Part shown: piece by piece, positions 24,459 through 31,954 of the stretch | How the letters are laid out: each line of letters begins with the position of its first letter | How positions within the stretch are numbered: the stretch's first letter is position 1 | From: Burkholderiales bacterium | GTDB lineage: Bacteria > Pseudomonadota > Gammaproteobacteria > Burkholderiales > Casimicrobiaceae | NCBI GenBank assembly: GCA_014378555.1 | Contig: JACMNN010000009.1 | Location: 1-38,784 of the forward strand | Direction of reading: 5' to 3' | Length of the DNA: 38,784 nucleotides | Notes under the pieces: generated by a model | Databases searched by the model: none | The model's input: only the letters and a program-made list of their open reading frames with translations | What the model was told of the DNA's origin: nothing | Position numbers and translations under genes: made by a program

Positions 24459-25556
24459 GTGATCATTCGCCAACTGGGTCGCGTTGACTATTTGCCGACA
24501 TGGGAAAAGATGCGCGCGTTCACCGATGCGCGCAGCCCCGACACCGAGGACGAACTGTGGGTCTGCGAGCACGCGCCAGTGTTCACGCAAGGCGTGGCGG
24601 GAAAGCCTGAACATCTATTGCTTAACCCGGCAAATATCCCAGTCATAAAAACAGATCGCGGCGGCCAGATCACCTATCACGGGCCGGGGCAGGCCATGGT
24701 CTACGTGCTGTTCAATCTTAAACGCGCGGGATACGGCGTGCGTGAGCTGGTGCTGCGGATCGAGAACGCGGTGATTGTGTTGCTGGCGGCCCATGGCGTG
24801 GCGGCCTACGGAAAACGCGATGCGCCTGGGGTGTACGTCGAACTGCCTAGCCCCCTCTCCCGCAGCGCGGGAGAGGGTTGGGGTGAGGGCGGTGATCAGC
24901 ACAACTACCTAAGCATAAATCCCGCCTCGCAACTCCCACAAGATCTAAAGCATTACGCCAGAGAAATGCGCGCGAATGCGACCGATGCTGAAGCTTTGAT
25001 ATGGAGTCTCGTGCGCGGCCGACGCCTGCTCGGACTGAAGTTTCGAAGACAGCACACCGTCGGTCGTTACATCCTTGATTTTTACTGCGAAGAATTGCAG
25101 CTAGCGATAGAACTTGATGGAGGGCAGCATCAGGAGCAGGTTAATTACGACGCAGAACGTACCGAAAAACTTGAAAAACACGGCATTACTGTTCTACGGT
25201 TTTGGAACAACGACGTGATGACGCAAACTGAGGTTGTGATGCAAGATTTATTCAATCGCATTCAGTCTATGCAATCGCCCTCACCCCAACCCTCTCCCGC
25301 GCTGCGGGAGAGGGGGTCGAACCCAGAAGCAAAGATCGCAGCCTTGGGCTTGAAAGTACGAAACGGCCACACCTATCACGGCCTCGCTTTTAATGTCGAC
25401 ATGGACTTAACCCCGTTTTCTGCCATCAACCCATGCGGCTACTCCGGCCTGCGTGTCACTCATCTCCATGAGCTTGGCGTCAGTCTCACGCTGGAGACAG
25501 CCGGAATGAGCCTCGCCGAAGAACTGCGTCGGCAGCTGAGCGCACCCGTCAAGTGA
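24459..25556 (+). CDS. lipB: Octanoyltransferase LipB interrupted in frame by a DUF559 nuclease domain
   Basis: LipB transfers octanoyl from ACP to lipoyl-domain lysines. Usual length is about 210-230 aa; this ORF has 365. Residues 1-128 are LipB (RGGQITYHGPGQAMVYVLFNLKR, GKRDAPGVYVE). Residues about 129-289 are foreign. The rest is LipB again: catalytic Lys292 (EAKIAALGLKVRNG), HGLAFNVDMDL, catalytic Cys326 (NPCGYSG). The foreign part is a translated hairpin repeat (PSPLSRSAGEGWGEG), a DUF559/Vsr-like domain (about 162-270: ATDAEALIWSLVRGRRLLGLKFRRQH, ILDFYC, AIELDGGQH, VLRFWNNDV), and the inverted repeat (SPSPQPSPALRERG). The insert sits in the turn before the catalytic-lysine strand, and the frame is kept. 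Start is GTG 24459, with lipA 12 bp downstream. Whether both halves fold into active LipB is unknown. Confidence 0.93.
   Translation: MIIRQLGRVDYLPTWEKMRAFTDARSPDTEDELWVCEHAPVFTQGVAGKPEHLLLNPANIPVIKTDRGGQITYHGPGQAMVYVLFNLKRAGYGVRELVLRIENAVIVLLAAHGVAAYGKRDAPGVYVELPSPLSRSAGEGWGEGGDQHNYLSINPASQLPQDLKHYAREMRANATDAEALIWSLVRGRRLLGLKFRRQHTVGRYILDFYCEELQLAIELDGGQHQEQVNYDAERTEKLEKHGITVLRFWNNDVMTQTEVVMQDLFNRIQSMQSPSPQPSPALRERGSNPEAKIAALGLKVRNGHTYHGLAFNVDMDLTPFSAINPCGYSGLRVTHLHELGVSLTLETAGMSLAEELRRQLSAPVK
24851..24891 (+). repeat. Left inverted repeat of the DUF559 element
   Basis: Perfect 41-bp match to the reverse complement of 25276-25316. It contains an 11-bp-stem hairpin with a 3-nt loop, plus a G-rich tail pointing into the element. 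Confidence 0.95.
25276..25316 (-). repeat. Right inverted repeat of the DUF559 element
   Basis: Reverse complement of 24851-24891 over 41 bp without mismatch. The lack of divergence suggests recent insertion, or homogenisation between the ends. Confidence 0.95.
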
Positions 25557-25568
25557 GAAAATAGCCGC

Positions 25569-26552
25569 ATGGACTTGTTAACCACCGCCCCAGAAACTGC
25601 CTCCCTCAGCAACGCCGCTGGAATCAAGCATAAGGGGGATGCCAAAACCGCACGCATCCCGATCAAAATTGTGTCGGCGCCGATGCTGCGCAAGCCCGAC
25701 TGGATTCGCGTTAAGGCACCCACCGGCGAGGCGGCAATTCGCTTTACCGAGATCAAAAAAATCCTTCGCGAACACAATTTGCACTCGGTGTGTGAAGAGG
25801 CGAGCTGCCCGAACATCGGCGAATGTTTCGGCAAGGGCACAGCCACCTTTATGATCATGGGCGACATCTGCACGCGGCGTTGCCCGTTTTGCGATGTGGG
25901 CCACGGTCGCCCAAATCCACTCGACGTTGACGAGCCAAAAAATCTCGCCAAAACCATTGCCGCGCTGCGCCTGAAATACGTGGTGATCACCAGCGTGGAT
26001 CGCGATGATCTGCGCGACGGCGGTGCTGGGCATTTCGTCGAATGCATTAGGCAGGTTCGCGAGTTGTCACCTCAGACGCAGATCGAAGTGCTAGTGCCTG
26101 ATTTCCGAGGTCGTGTCGACAAGGCGCTGGCCATTCTGGAGGCGGCACCGCCGGACATCATGAATCACAACATGGAAACCGTGCCGCGTCTCTACAAGCA
26201 GGCGCGCCCCGGCTCCGACTACGCGCATTCGTTGGCACTGTTGCGAGATTTCAAGGCCAAATTTCCGGCGGTGCCGACCAAGAGCGGCCTCATGGTCGGC
26301 CTCGGCGAAACCGACGAGGAAATCCTCGGCGTCATGCGCGACATGCGCGCGCACCACATCGATATGCTCACCATTGGCCAGTATCTGCAACCCTCCCTTA
26401 GTCACTTGCCGGTGCTGCGCTACGTGCATCCCGATACCTTCGCCATGTTCGAGCGCGAAGCCTACGCGATGGGCTTCAAACACGCAGCGGTCGGCGCGAT
26501 GGTGCGCAGTTCGTACCATGCGGATAAGCAGGCCGATGGCGTGGTGGGCTGA
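25569..26552 (+). CDS. lipA: Lipoyl synthase (radical SAM)
   Basis: Inserts two sulfurs into octanoyl groups on lipoyl domains. 327 aa. Auxiliary cluster cysteines [12 protein letters not shown], radical [14 protein letters not shown], substrate-site [26 protein letters not shown], and the C-terminal RSSYHAD serine ligand motif are all intact. It starts 12 bp after the interrupted lipB, so the two are almost certainly co-transcribed and lipA depends on read-through of the element. Confidence 0.98.
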   Translation: MDLLTTAPETASLSNAAGIKHKGDAKTARIPIKIVSAPMLRKPDWIRVKAPTGEAAIRFTEIKKILREHNLHSVCEEASCPNIGECFGKGTATFMIMGDICTRRCPFCDVGHGRPNPLDVDEPKNLAKTIAALRLKYVVITSVDRDDLRDGGAGHFVECIRQVRELSPQTQIEVLVPDFRGRVDKALAILEAAPPDIMNHNMETVPRLYKQARPGSDYAHSLALLRDFKAKFPAVPTKSGLMVGLGETDEEILGVMRDMRAHHIDMLTIGQYLQPSLSHLPVLRYVHPDTFAMFEREAYAMGFKHAAVGAMVRSSYHADKQADGVVG

Positions 26553-26736
26553 GGCATTCTTAAAGCCATCGGGACTTTAGGGAAACACGGACTTGTTCAC
26601 TCTTTTCGTCTTTCCGTCCCGGCCCTCGCCGTGGTGACTGTTGGCCGGAATCCATGCCCCCTACCCACCCAAAACGAAAATAAGTACTTCCCCGCCGCGG
26701 CCGGCAACAGGATTGCCTCGTGGCGCGCCCAGATCA
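26553..26736. other. Intergenic region between lipA and the EamA gene
   Basis: 184 bp. It holds a loose inverted repeat CCGGCC...GGCCGG (about 26618-26648) and a ggccggaatccatg segment that resembles common genomic GGAATCCATG-type repeats. No terminator with a T-run or clear promoter is visible. Confidence 0.3.
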
Positions 26737-27666
26737 TTGCATTTGAATCCCAGCACTTTCTTTACTAACCGCAAGACGGCGTTTCTGCTTGCTTCGTTCT
26801 GCTGCCTGTTGTGGGGCAGCGCCTATCCGGCGATCAAATCCGGTTATGCGCTGTTCAGCATTGCCGCCGGAGACATTCCTTCGAAACTGCTGTTTGCCGG
26901 GTATCGCTTCCTTCCGGCCGGGCTGCTGTTGCTGCTGATTGCTGCACTGACCAAGAAAAACATCTTCTCGCTAACGCCGCGTGCGCTTGCGCAGCTAACC
27001 CTGCTCGGTCTCACCCAGACGACTTTGCAATATCTTTTTTTCTACACCGGTCTCGCGTACGCCACCGGAGTAAAAAGCGCTATCTTGAATGCAACTGGCA
27101 CCTTTTTCAGCGTGTTACTGGCGCATTACCTTTATAAAAATGATCGCCTGAGCGCGAACAAACTGATCGGTTGCGCCGTCGGTTTTGTCGGCGTAATGGT
27201 GGTGAATTTCAGCGATAGTCTGCTGACGTTTGATTTCACGTTGCTCGGCGAAGGCTCGGTGGTGATCGCAGCGTTTGTGTTCTCGGCGGCGTCAATTTAC
27301 GGCAAACGCATTTCGCAACAGATGGATTCCGTGGTGATGGCGGGCTATCAGCTCGCCATCGGTGGCGTGGCGCTGTTGCTGATCGGCTGGGCAAGCGGCG
27401 GCACTTTGTCCGGCTTCACCGCCAGGTCCGCAGCGTTGTTGATTTACATGGTGCTTTTGTCGGCGGCAGCGTTCGCACTGTGGAGCATTTTGCTAAAGTA
27501 CAACCGCGTCAGCATGGTGACCGCGTTCAATTTCATGATCCCAGTGTTCGGCGCCCTGCTCTCGGCCCTGTTTCTCGGCGAAACCATCTTCGAATGGAAA
27601 AACGCTGTTGCGCTGCTGCTGGTGTGCGGCGGCATCTGGATAGTGACAAAGGAAAAAAACGGGTAA
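26737..27666 (+). CDS. EamA/DMT-superfamily transporter
   Basis: About ten hydrophobic segments in two EamA repeats: first half FLLASFCCLLWGSAYPAIKSGYALF ... GCAVGFVGVMVVNF, second half VVIAAFVFSAASIYGKRI ... FMIPVFGALLSALFLGETIFEWKNAVALLLVCGGIWIVT. Probable metabolite exporter, substrate unknown. No ATG lies before the first helix. The track uses TTG 26641, which adds a Pro-rich leader (APYPPKTKISTSPP) inside an apparently non-coding stretch; TTG 26737 (LHLNPSTFFTNRK) is a better start, giving about 309 aa. The start remains uncertain. Confidence 0.82.
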   Translation: MHLNPSTFFTNRKTAFLLASFCCLLWGSAYPAIKSGYALFSIAAGDIPSKLLFAGYRFLPAGLLLLLIAALTKKNIFSLTPRALAQLTLLGLTQTTLQYLFFYTGLAYATGVKSAILNATGTFFSVLLAHYLYKNDRLSANKLIGCAVGFVGVMVVNFSDSLLTFDFTLLGEGSVVIAAFVFSAASIYGKRISQQMDSVVMAGYQLAIGGVALLLIGWASGGTLSGFTARSAALLIYMVLLSAAAFALWSILLKYNRVSMVTAFNFMIPVFGALLSALFLGETIFEWKNAVALLLVCGGIWIVTKEKNG

Positions 27667-27803
27667 CGGCTTTCGCGCGCAACCCCATTCAATAGGGGCT
27701 AATAGCTGAATGATGATGTATATCGACCCAAAGCATTTAATGGGTCTTAGCCCAAGCGCAATAAGGCTTTCGGACAAAAGTTGATTCACGCAATGAGCAA
27801 AAA

Positions 27804-28580
27804 CTAGCGCCCACAAACCTCGCACTGAGCGTCGCGTTTCACTCGCAACGTGGTGACTTCCATGGTCTTGGCGTCGATGCTGAGCAATCGCCCGCATAGC
27901 GTTTCAACAGCGCCTAGATTGGCGAGTAGTTTCAGCGCTTCTGCTGCCTGCATGCTTCCGATGATGCCAACCAGTGGCGCGAACACGCCCATTTCGGCGC
28001 ACGCCGTTTCCTCAAAATCCTTGGTGTCCGGGTAGATGCAGTGATAGCAGGGCGAGCTGTCGAAACGGGGGTCGAACACGCTGACTTGGCCGTCGAAGCG
28101 GATCGCCGCACCGGAAACAAGTGGCTTTTTTGCTGCGACACAGGCACGATTGATGGCGTGGCGGGTGCTGAACCGATCAGTACAGTCGAGCACCACGTCG
28201 GCGTTGGCGACCGCACGTTGCAGCGCCGCGCCGTCGAGCTGATTTGCGATCTGCTGCACGGTGATCCGCGGATTGATCGCATGCATGCGCCAAGCGAGCG
28301 ACTGCACTTTTAGTTCGCCAACGCTCGCCGTTTCGTGGCCAATTTGTCGCTGCAGGTTGGTCAGGTCAACGCGATCGTCGTCGGCGATGCTGATCGTGCC
28401 AACCCCGGCTGAGGCGAGAAACAGTGCCGCAGGACAGCCGAGACCACCCGCACCGATGATGAGAGCGTGGGATGCGGCCAAGCGCTCTTGGCCGGCAACA
28501 CCCCACTCGTCGAGCAGGATGTGGCGTGAATAGCGAAGTAGCGCCTCGTCGTCAAGGCTAGGTTTCTGAGCGGCTGACAT
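27804..28580 (-). CDS. moeB: HesA/MoeB/ThiF-family adenylyltransferase
   Basis: E1-like enzyme that adenylates the C-terminal Gly-Gly of MoaD or ThiS. ATP motif ALIIGAGGLGCPAALFLASAG with the downstream DDDRVDLTNLQRQIGH, DCTDRFSTRHAINRAC, zinc cysteines in PCYHCIYPD and QCEVCGR, and the loop cysteine ETACAEMGVFAP. The track start 28610 translates part of a hairpin repeat (MGEGQHLTKR); ATG 28580 (MSAAQKPSLDDEALLRYSRH) matches the family N-terminus and gives 258 aa. It is downstream of ctpA, a common betaproteobacterial order. MoeB versus ThiF cannot be separated from the sequence alone. Confidence 0.9.
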   Translation of the reverse strand: MSAAQKPSLDDEALLRYSRHILLDEWGVAGQERLAASHALIIGAGGLGCPAALFLASAGVGTISIADDDRVDLTNLQRQIGHETASVGELKVQSLAWRMHAINPRITVQQIANQLDGAALQRAVANADVVLDCTDRFSTRHAINRACVAAKKPLVSGAAIRFDGQVSVFDPRFDSSPCYHCIYPDTKDFEETACAEMGVFAPLVGIIGSMQAAEALKLLANLGAVETLCGRLLSIDAKTMEVTTLRVKRDAQCEVCGR

Positions 28581-28598
28581 GCGTTTCGTTAAGTGCTG

Positions 28599-28625
28599 CC
28601 CCTCTCCCACAACGCGGGAGAGAGG
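28599..28625. repeat. Degenerate hairpin repeat between ctpA and moeB
   Basis: cccctctcccacaacgcggg, then agagagg, keeps the CTCTCCC/GGGAGAG stem of the family but has lost the G-rich tail. It is the only intergenic copy in the window. There is no T-run, so it is not an intrinsic terminator. Confidence 0.65.
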
Positions 28626-28640
28626 ACAGGCGACGCGAGC

Positions 28641-30092
28641 CTATTTCGAGGGCTGCGCAGCAGGCACTACAGCCTTGGCCGTCGTGCCCACGGCCTCCAC
28701 AGTAGAACGCACCACCGGCAAGCCTTTGAGCTTGTTGATCGCCTGTGAGTACAGATAGTCTTTGTCGTTGCCCCAATCAAAACCCTTGAGCTTTTTATTG
28801 TCGTCGCGGGCTTTGATCATCTTGGCCTCTTGAGCGTCTTCGGACGTATCCTCGTCGGCGTTCGATTCTTTCTTCTCGTCCTTGCCAACCAAATGACGGC
28901 TTAGGTCTTTCTCGCGTTGCAGCTTGGGCGACATAACGCCATCTGATGTCAACTGTTCAATCAACACATCAGGCTCAATGCCGGTGCCCTGAATGGAGCG
29001 ACCATTCGGCGTGAAGTAGCGTGACGTGGTGAGCTTGACACCAGTCGTTTGCGACAGCGGAATAATGTTCTGCACCGAGCCCTTACCGAAGGTCGTGGTG
29101 CCCATCACCGTGGCGCGTTTGTGGTCCTGCAGCGCGCCAGCAACGATTTCGGAAGCAGAGGCTGCTCCGCCGTTAATTAGCACCACAATCGGCACGGTTT
29201 TGAGGATGTCTGGCGCGTTGGCGAGCGCATCGGCGCCGCGCCGAGAATAGAACTCTTTCGACGCGAAATATTTCGTTCGGCTGCCATCCATTCGACCTTC
29301 GGTGTACACCACCAGCGCATCTTTCGGCAGGAACATTGCGGACAAGCCAACCGCCGCATCAAGCAATCCGCCGGGGTTGTTGCGTAAGTCCAGCACCACG
29401 CCTTTGAGCGGCGATTGCGCGTTCTGTTCGGTCAGCACTTTGGCCACGTCAGACACTGTGGTTTCGTTGAACATGCGCACCCGCACAAACGAAACGCCGG
29501 GCTCAATCAGCTTGGCTTTGACGCCCTGAATCTTGATTTGCTCGCGCGTTAAGGTGTAGGTTTGAGTGCTGCGATCGTCCTTACGAAACACTTCAAGTTT
29601 GACCTTAGTGCCAGGCAAACCGCGCATCATGTCAACGGCTTTAGTCGTGGTCAAACCACGGGTCGACTCGCCGTCCACCTTGGTAATTAGGTCGCCCGAG
29701 CGAAAGCCTGCCTTGGCTGCCGGCGTTTCGTCAATGGGCGTGACAACTTTAATAAAGCCGTCTTCAATGCCGATCTCGATACCAATGCCGCCGAATTTTC
29801 CGGTGGTCGAGGTGCGCAAATCTTTAAACGCCGCGTCATCCAGAAAATTTGAGTGCGGATCAAGGCTCGACACCATGCCGCTAATGGCCTGCTCAATCAG
29901 TTTTTTGTCACTCACCGGCTCGACGTAATCATTTTTGATGCGCGCGAACACTTCCGAAAAAACGCGCAACTCATCAATCGGAATCGCAGTTTTTGCGTCC
30001 CTCTGCGCATCGACCGTAATGGCCAACGACAGCGCTACGCCCAACGTTGCGCCCGCGCCGATCCACGTGAATTTTTGCCATGTTCCGCTCAT
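28641..30092 (-). CDS. ctpA: Carboxy-terminal processing protease (S41A family)
   Basis: Periplasmic Ser/Lys-dyad protease with a PDZ domain. 483 aa. N-terminal signal/anchor (WIGAGATLGVALSLAITV), PDZ (GGIGIEIGIEDGFIKVVTPIDETPAAKAGFRSGDLI), protease core VVLDLRNNPGGLLDAAVGL, catalytic Ser in GGAASASEIVAGAL, and catalytic Lys in TFGKGSVQ. The C-terminus carries a charged low-complexity region (KDEKKESNADEDTSEDAQEAK). It probably trims envelope lipoproteins or PG hydrolases. It follows the candidate sRNA/terminator, so it should have its own promoter in 30093-30225. Confidence 0.96.
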   Translation of the reverse strand: MSGTWQKFTWIGAGATLGVALSLAITVDAQRDAKTAIPIDELRVFSEVFARIKNDYVEPVSDKKLIEQAISGMVSSLDPHSNFLDDAAFKDLRTSTTGKFGGIGIEIGIEDGFIKVVTPIDETPAAKAGFRSGDLITKVDGESTRGLTTTKAVDMMRGLPGTKVKLEVFRKDDRSTQTYTLTREQIKIQGVKAKLIEPGVSFVRVRMFNETTVSDVAKVLTEQNAQSPLKGVVLDLRNNPGGLLDAAVGLSAMFLPKDALVVYTEGRMDGSRTKYFASKEFYSRRGADALANAPDILKTVPIVVLINGGAASASEIVAGALQDHKRATVMGTTTFGKGSVQNIIPLSQTTGVKLTTSRYFTPNGRSIQGTGIEPDVLIEQLTSDGVMSPKLQREKDLSRHLVGKDEKKESNADEDTSEDAQEAKMIKARDDNKKLKGFDWGNDKDYLYSQAINKLKGLPVVRSTVEAVGTTAKAVVPAAQPSK

Positions 30093-30224
30093 TGAAAACC
30101 TCTTTAACTACCGGAGTGATGCTTGCGTGTCATGCATTCTTAATGCTTGACACGCGATATTAGACGATTCGCGGACGGCGTGACGCCGTACTTAGTAACC
30201 AAAAGTGACACCGCTGCTGCGGCA

Positions 30225-30262
30225 ATAAAAAAGGGCGACCCATCGTTAGATAAAGTCGCCCT
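30225..30262 (-). terminator. Intrinsic terminator downstream of the PfkB gene
   Basis: On the minus strand AGGGCGAC (30262-30255), a 15-nt loop and GTCGCCCT (30239-30232) form a perfect 8-bp stem, followed by TTTTTTATT. It would end the dut-pfkB transcript or a separate small RNA ahead of ctpA. Confidence 0.85.
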
Positions 30263-30350
30263 GAACGTCACCATAGGCGGGCCGGGGGAAGTCCGCCATG
30301 GGAGGATGACAGACGCACGGAAGAGGGGGTCAACCGTGCGTTGTCTTGCC
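30225..30350 (-). ncRNA. Candidate small RNA with three hairpins and C-rich loops
   Basis: The minus strand after the PfkB gene folds by eye into three consecutive hairpins. Hairpin 1: GACAACGCACGG (30345-30334), loop UUGACCCCCUCUU, CCGUGCGUCUGUC (one bulge). Linker AUCCUCC. Hairpin 2: CCAUGGCGG (30301-30293), loop ACUUCCCCCGGC, CCGCCUAUGG (one bulge). Hairpin 3 is the intrinsic terminator. The two C-rich loops and the CCUCCC linker are complementary to Shine-Dalgarno-like sequence, a pattern known from C-rich-loop sRNAs in other phyla. The track ORF 30140-30352 overlaps this and looks spurious. I see no convincing promoter, so it may be processed from the 3' UTR of the PfkB mRNA. Confidence 0.6.
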
Positions 30351-30411
30351 ACAACAGTAAGAACACCTGACTTTCGAAAAGTTCAAATATTCCTTGCAAC
30401 TCCTAAGTGAT

Positions 30412-31326
30412 TTACGAGGAAATCAGTGCATTGGTTTCAGCCCGGTTGGGAATGCCCACCCGACCACCGAATCTTGAGCATTTGATCGACGCGGCAGCCG
30501 TGGCAAATTGCAGCGCTTGCTGCAATGGTTGACGTTCGGCCAGCGCCAACGCCAACGCCCCGTGCCAAGTGTCGCCAGCCGCAAGGGTGTCGATGCAGAC
30601 GGTGGCGCGCGCGGGCAGATGCCGCACTGCAACACCGTCAAACCACATTACGCCGCGCTCGCCCAGCGTCACAGCACAGAACACATTGTTGCCGCCAAAC
30701 GCACGCGGCAACGCGATGCGTGGCGGTCCCCAGCCAAGGCTGGTCAACATCGGTTCGCTAAATGCTGAATGCGTGGCGCGTTGCGAGATAGTGAGCACTT
30801 CTTTCGCGTCGCCCGCGTCGGCATCAAACACGCCTGGAATATTCGCAGCAAAGGCAGCGTCGAACAGCGCAATCGCACCCGCCTTCCAGCGTGAATCGGC
30901 ATGGACAGCGTCGGCCCGCTTCACGTCATCCAGCGGCAACCACGATGTGTCCGGTGGATACCCCTGCGACGGGGCGGAGCACACTAACCGCTCGCCGCGC
31001 GCATCGACCAAAATGGCAGCGGTCTTCGATCGCGCACCGGGCAGACGGTGGACGTGATCCACGTTGACATGCTCGAGCCTTAGCAGGCGAAGGATCTGAT
31101 CGCCCACATCGTCGTCCCCGACGCGGCCCCAATACTGCGCCTCGCCGCCCAGCCGTTGCACAGCAACCGCAGCGTTGGCGGCCATTCCGCCGCCGGTGAC
31201 GATAAATTCGGTGGCGCGAAATTTAGCCGGCGCAGGCGGAATGTGATCGACCCGAAATATTTGGTCGAGCGTGGCCACACCAAGGCAAATGACCTTTGCT
31301 TTGCGTGGCGAAGCAGCAGGATTCAC
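30412..31326 (-). CDS. PfkB-family carbohydrate kinase
   Basis: Ribokinase-like sugar kinase, 304 aa. N-terminal [19 protein letters not shown], signature 1 [28 protein letters not shown], and signature 2 with the catalytic Asp in [17 protein letters not shown]. The sequence resembles the YihV/sulfofructose-kinase branch as much as ribokinase, so I leave the substrate open. The start overlaps the dut stop by ATGA. Transcription likely ends at the terminator 150 bp downstream. Confidence 0.9.
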   Translation of the reverse strand: MNPAASPRKAKVICLGVATLDQIFRVDHIPPAPAKFRATEFIVTGGGMAANAAVAVQRLGGEAQYWGRVGDDDVGDQILRLLRLEHVNVDHVHRLPGARSKTAAILVDARGERLVCSAPSQGYPPDTSWLPLDDVKRADAVHADSRWKAGAIALFDAAFAANIPGVFDADAGDAKEVLTISQRATHSAFSEPMLTSLGWGPPRIALPRAFGGNNVFCAVTLGERGVMWFDGVAVRHLPARATVCIDTLAAGDTWHGALALALAERQPLQQALQFATAAASIKCSRFGGRVGIPNRAETNALISS

Positions 31327-31769
31327 GTTCGTCCGGTGCTGCCGAACCCACCGGTGCCGCGATCACTGGCCGTAAATTCGGTGACCTCTTGAAAAGCCGC
31401 TTGCTGCACCGGCACGATGAGCAACTGCGCAATGCGCTCCTGCGGCGTAATGGTGAAGGCCGCACTACCGCGATTCCAGCAGCTCACCATAAGTTCGCCC
31501 TGATAGTCGCTGTCGATCAACCCCACAAGGTTGCCGAGCACGATGCCATGCTTGTGGCCTAAACCCGAGCGCGGCAGGATGAGTGCGGCGAAGCCGGGGT
31601 CGCCAATGTGGATCGCGAGGCCGGTCGGGATGAGGGTGGTTGCGCCGGGCACGAGTTCAATGCGTTCGTCAATGCATGCCCGTAAATCAAGACCCGCAGA
31701 ACCTTGCGTTGCATAAGCCGGAAGGTGGGCGCGCGCGGCTTCACGCAGCACTTTAAATTGAATGTTCAT
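31323..31769 (-). CDS. dut: dUTP diphosphatase
   Basis: Trimeric dUTPase, 148 aa, hydrolysing dUTP to dUMP. Motifs in order: [10 protein letters not shown] (1), [11 protein letters not shown] (2), [15 protein letters not shown] (3), RIAQLLIVP (4), and the C-terminal [11 protein letters not shown] (5). All five motifs are intact. It overlaps the PfkB kinase gene downstream by 4 bp. Confidence 0.97.
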   Translation of the reverse strand: MNIQFKVLREAARAHLPAYATQGSAGLDLRACIDERIELVPGATTLIPTGLAIHIGDPGFAALILPRSGLGHKHGIVLGNLVGLIDSDYQGELMVSCWNRGSAAFTITPQERIAQLLIVPVQQAAFQEVTEFTASDRGTGGFGSTGRT

Positions 31770-31954
31770 AATTTTTCTAGGTGGTAACCGAGCTTACTCT
31801 CAACACTTTTTTTGCGCCAGACCGCATCGCGCAGCGAGTGTTTGCTGTCAGTTTTTAGGTGCCGAGGTGGATATCAACCGTGAATTGGCCGTGCTCCGGT
31901 CTTCACCGCCACACGCTATGGGCTTCTGTCATCCACACCATGACAGGCCGACGC

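Larger units (their letters stand above)
24851..25316 (+). mobile_element. DUF559 element bounded by 41-bp perfect inverted hairpin repeats
   Basis: The ends 24851-24891 and 25276-25316 are perfect 41-bp inverted repeats. Each end is a hairpin ccctctcccgc-agc/gct-gcgggagaggg followed, inward, by the tail ttggggtgagggc. Between them lies one reading frame for a DUF559 domain (PD-(D/E)XK-type, with D in ILDF and E-x-D in AIELDGG). The insert begins and ends cleanly inside lipB. The frame has no stop or ATG at its edge; an internal ATG (24966, MRANATDAEAL) could start free nuclease. No sure target duplication is visible. Calling it mobile is inference from the terminal repeats, the intact host gene on both sides and related repeats elsewhere in the window. 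Confidence 0.75.

Noticed and set aside
24838-25322. Direct repeat tcgaac on both sides of the lipB insertion as a target-site duplication
   Set aside because: The copies sit at 24838-24843 and 25317-25322, but the left one is 7 bp away from the inverted repeat, and removing one copy plus the insert would shift the lipB frame. Without later indels it cannot be a simple duplication.
24459-25556. Intein in lipB
   Set aside because: The insert has no splicing-block motifs (no N-terminal Cys/Ser junction, no C-terminal His-Asn), and its ends are translated hairpin repeats.
27667-27803. Bidirectional terminator between the EamA gene and moeB
   Set aside because: Only a 6-bp stem (gaccca/tgggtc) with a long loop and no proper T-run is visible, which is too weak to call.
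30140-30352. 70-aa ORF on the minus strand (MARQRTVDPLF...)
   Set aside because: It overlaps the three-hairpin RNA candidate and the terminator, has no domain and no clear ribosome-binding site.
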